NCBI GenBank assembly: GCA_963548155.1
Contig: CAUUTP010000051.1
Location: 1 to 14,885 of the forward strand
Direction: 5' to 3'
DNA from: Eikenella sp963548155
GTDB taxonomy: Bacteria; Pseudomonadota; Gammaproteobacteria; Burkholderiales; Neisseriaceae
Length of the DNA: 14,885 nt
Shown: piece by piece, positions 13,784 through 14,885 of the stretch
Numbering within the stretch: position 1 is the stretch's first letter
Layout: each line of letters begins with the position of its first letter
Translations under genes and position numbers: made by a program
The notes under the pieces: generated by a model
What the model saw: the letters and a program-made list of their open reading frames with translations, nothing else
Database searches by the model: none
Told to the model about the DNA's origin: nothing

Positions 13784-14885
13784 TCACAACGGCCACTGCA
13801 AGCCGCCGTGTTGTTCCACCAGGGTTTTGAACTGCACCTGAATCCGCGCCAGCGCGGCCTGGTTGTCGCCCTCGAAGCGCAACACCAACACCGGCGTGGT
13901 GTTGGAAGCGCGCAGCAGACCGAAACCGTCGGCGAATTCGGCGCGCAGGCCGTCGATGGTAATCAGCTCTTGCAGGCCGTCGAACCGGGCGGCCTGAGCC
14001 AAATCGGCAATCAATGCGTGGCCATCGGCGCCTTCGGGCAGGGCGATATTCAATTCGGGGGTGGACACGCCTTCCGGCAAGGCTTCCAGCACGGCGCTGG
14101 GGTTAGGGCTGGCTGAAAGGATTTCCAGCAGGCGCGCACCAGCGTAGAGGCCGTCGTCGAAGCCGAACCAGCGTTCTTTGAAAAACACATGCCCGCTCAT
14201 TTCGCCCGCCAAAAGCGCGCCGTGCTGCTTGATGGCGGCTTTGATAAAGCTGTGGCCGGTTTTGCTCATCACCGGTTTGCCACCGTGCTGCTTAATCCAC
14301 GGCGCCAGCAGGCGGGTGGATTTCACGTCGTAAATCACTTTCGCGCCGGGGTTGCGAGCGAGCACATCTTGCGCAAACAGCATCAGTTGGCGGTCGGGAT
14401 AGATGATGCTGCCGCTGCGGGTAACCACGCCAAGACGGTCGCCGTCGCCGTCGAAAGCCAGGCCGATTTCAGCCGCGCCGGCCTGCACGGCACGGATAAG
14501 GTCTTGCAGATTGGCGGGTTTGGCGGGGTCGGGATGGTGGTTGGGGAAATGGCCGTCCACTTCGCAAAACAGCTCTTCCACTTCGCAGCCCAGCGCACGA
14601 TACAGCCGCCCGGCAAACGCTCCGGCCACGCCGTTGCCGGCATCGACGGCAATTTTCAGCGGCCGTTGCAGGCGGATATGGCCGGCGATGTGTTGAATAT
14701 ACTCTTCTGCCACATCCAAACGGCGCACGCTGCCTTGCGGGCTACCTGAAACAAAATCCTGCGCTTCGATGATACCGCGCAACTCTTGAATGCTTTCCCC
14801 GGCCAGGGTATTGCCGCCGAGCATCATTTTGAAGCCGTTGTAATCGGGCGGGTTGTGGCTGCCGGTAATCATCACGCCGCTGCCG
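13784..14885 (-). CDS. phosphomannomutase/phosphoglucomutase, 5' end cut by the window
   Basis: C-terminal 366 residues or so of an alpha-D-phosphohexomutase (AlgC/Pgm type, about 460 aa when complete). It interconverts the 1- and 6-phosphates of glucose or mannose for LOS and polysaccharide precursors. The active-site loop GVMITGSHNPPDYNGFKM, with the phosphorylated Ser, is at the right edge; the reading frame stays open to base 14885. The metal loop DGDGDRLG follows, then the sugar-binding loop GEMSGHVFF and the C-terminal phosphate-binding ASNTTPVLVLRFEG. The N-terminal part of domain 1 (roughly 95 residues) is outside the window. A near-DUS at 14739-14750 codes for Ser-Gly-Ser at a site that is probably a surface loop. 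In Neisseria the homologue is often named pgm. Confidence 0.93.
   Translation of the reverse strand, partial: GSGVMITGSHNPPDYNGFKMMLGGNTLAGESIQELRGIIEAQDFVSGSPQGSVRRLDVAEEYIQHIAGHIRLQRPLKIAVDAGNGVAGAFAGRLYRALGCEVEELFCEVDGHFPNHHPDPAKPANLQDLIRAVQAGAAEIGLAFDGDGDRLGVVTRSGSIIYPDRQLMLFAQDVLARNPGAKVIYDVKSTRLLAPWIKQHGGKPVMSKTGHSFIKAAIKQHGALLAGEMSGHVFFKERWFGFDDGLYAGARLLEILSASPNPSAVLEALPEGVSTPELNIALPEGADGHALIADLAQAARFDGLQELITIDGLRAEFADGFGLLRASNTTPVLVLRFEGDNQAALARIQVQFKTLVEQHGGLQWPL

Noticed and set aside
14189..14749. Plus-strand frame of 186 codons
   Set aside because: It is antisense to the phosphomutase gene, without a recognisable domain or ribosome binding site.

Overview
The window is chromosomal DNA from a member of the Neisseriaceae, most likely an Eikenella species. 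The main evidence is the 12-mer AGGCTACCTGAA and its complement, found here 26 times exactly and at least six more times with one mismatch. This is the Eikenella dialect of the neisserial DNA uptake sequence (DUS). The predicted proteins (UraA, DUF3465, DUF1841, GlpR-like, KAS III, PanB) are of ordinary betaproteobacterial type, and a 106-bp Correia-type element is also present. There is no rRNA, tRNA, CRISPR array, phage gene or transposase.

Layout: mgtE (Mg2+ transporter) reads rightward from the left end. It converges on a leftward block: DUF1841 protein, RDD membrane protein, DUF3465 protein, uracil permease uraA and a YbhB-type PEBP protein. Next, also leftward, come a phosphoethanolamine transferase broken by three apparent frameshifts, and fabH. 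fabH is divergent from rightward cysK, which is followed by a small lipoprotein gene. A leftward membrane protein, a leftward GlpR-like DeoR regulator and leftward panB follow. panB is divergent from a rightward secreted SIMPL-domain protein. The right edge cuts off a leftward phosphomannomutase/phosphoglucomutase gene at its 5' end.

Most genes look like single-gene housekeeping units; RDD-DUF1841 may be a pair. The 3' ends are marked by inverted pairs of the DUS that form hairpins and probably act as terminators, often in both directions between convergent genes. The intergenic DNA is therefore dominated by DUS.

I found no new multi-gene system. The most interesting structure is in the spacers. 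Two inverted DUS pairs share a core beginning TTTTAGCTTCGCAG inside the loop. A third, more diverged copy appears to have been interrupted by the Correia-type element exactly at the TA of that core. Other points are the decaying phosphoethanolamine transferase, a hairpin next to the mgtE ribosome binding site, and a DUS that occupies the position of the ribosome binding site of the DUF1841 gene.
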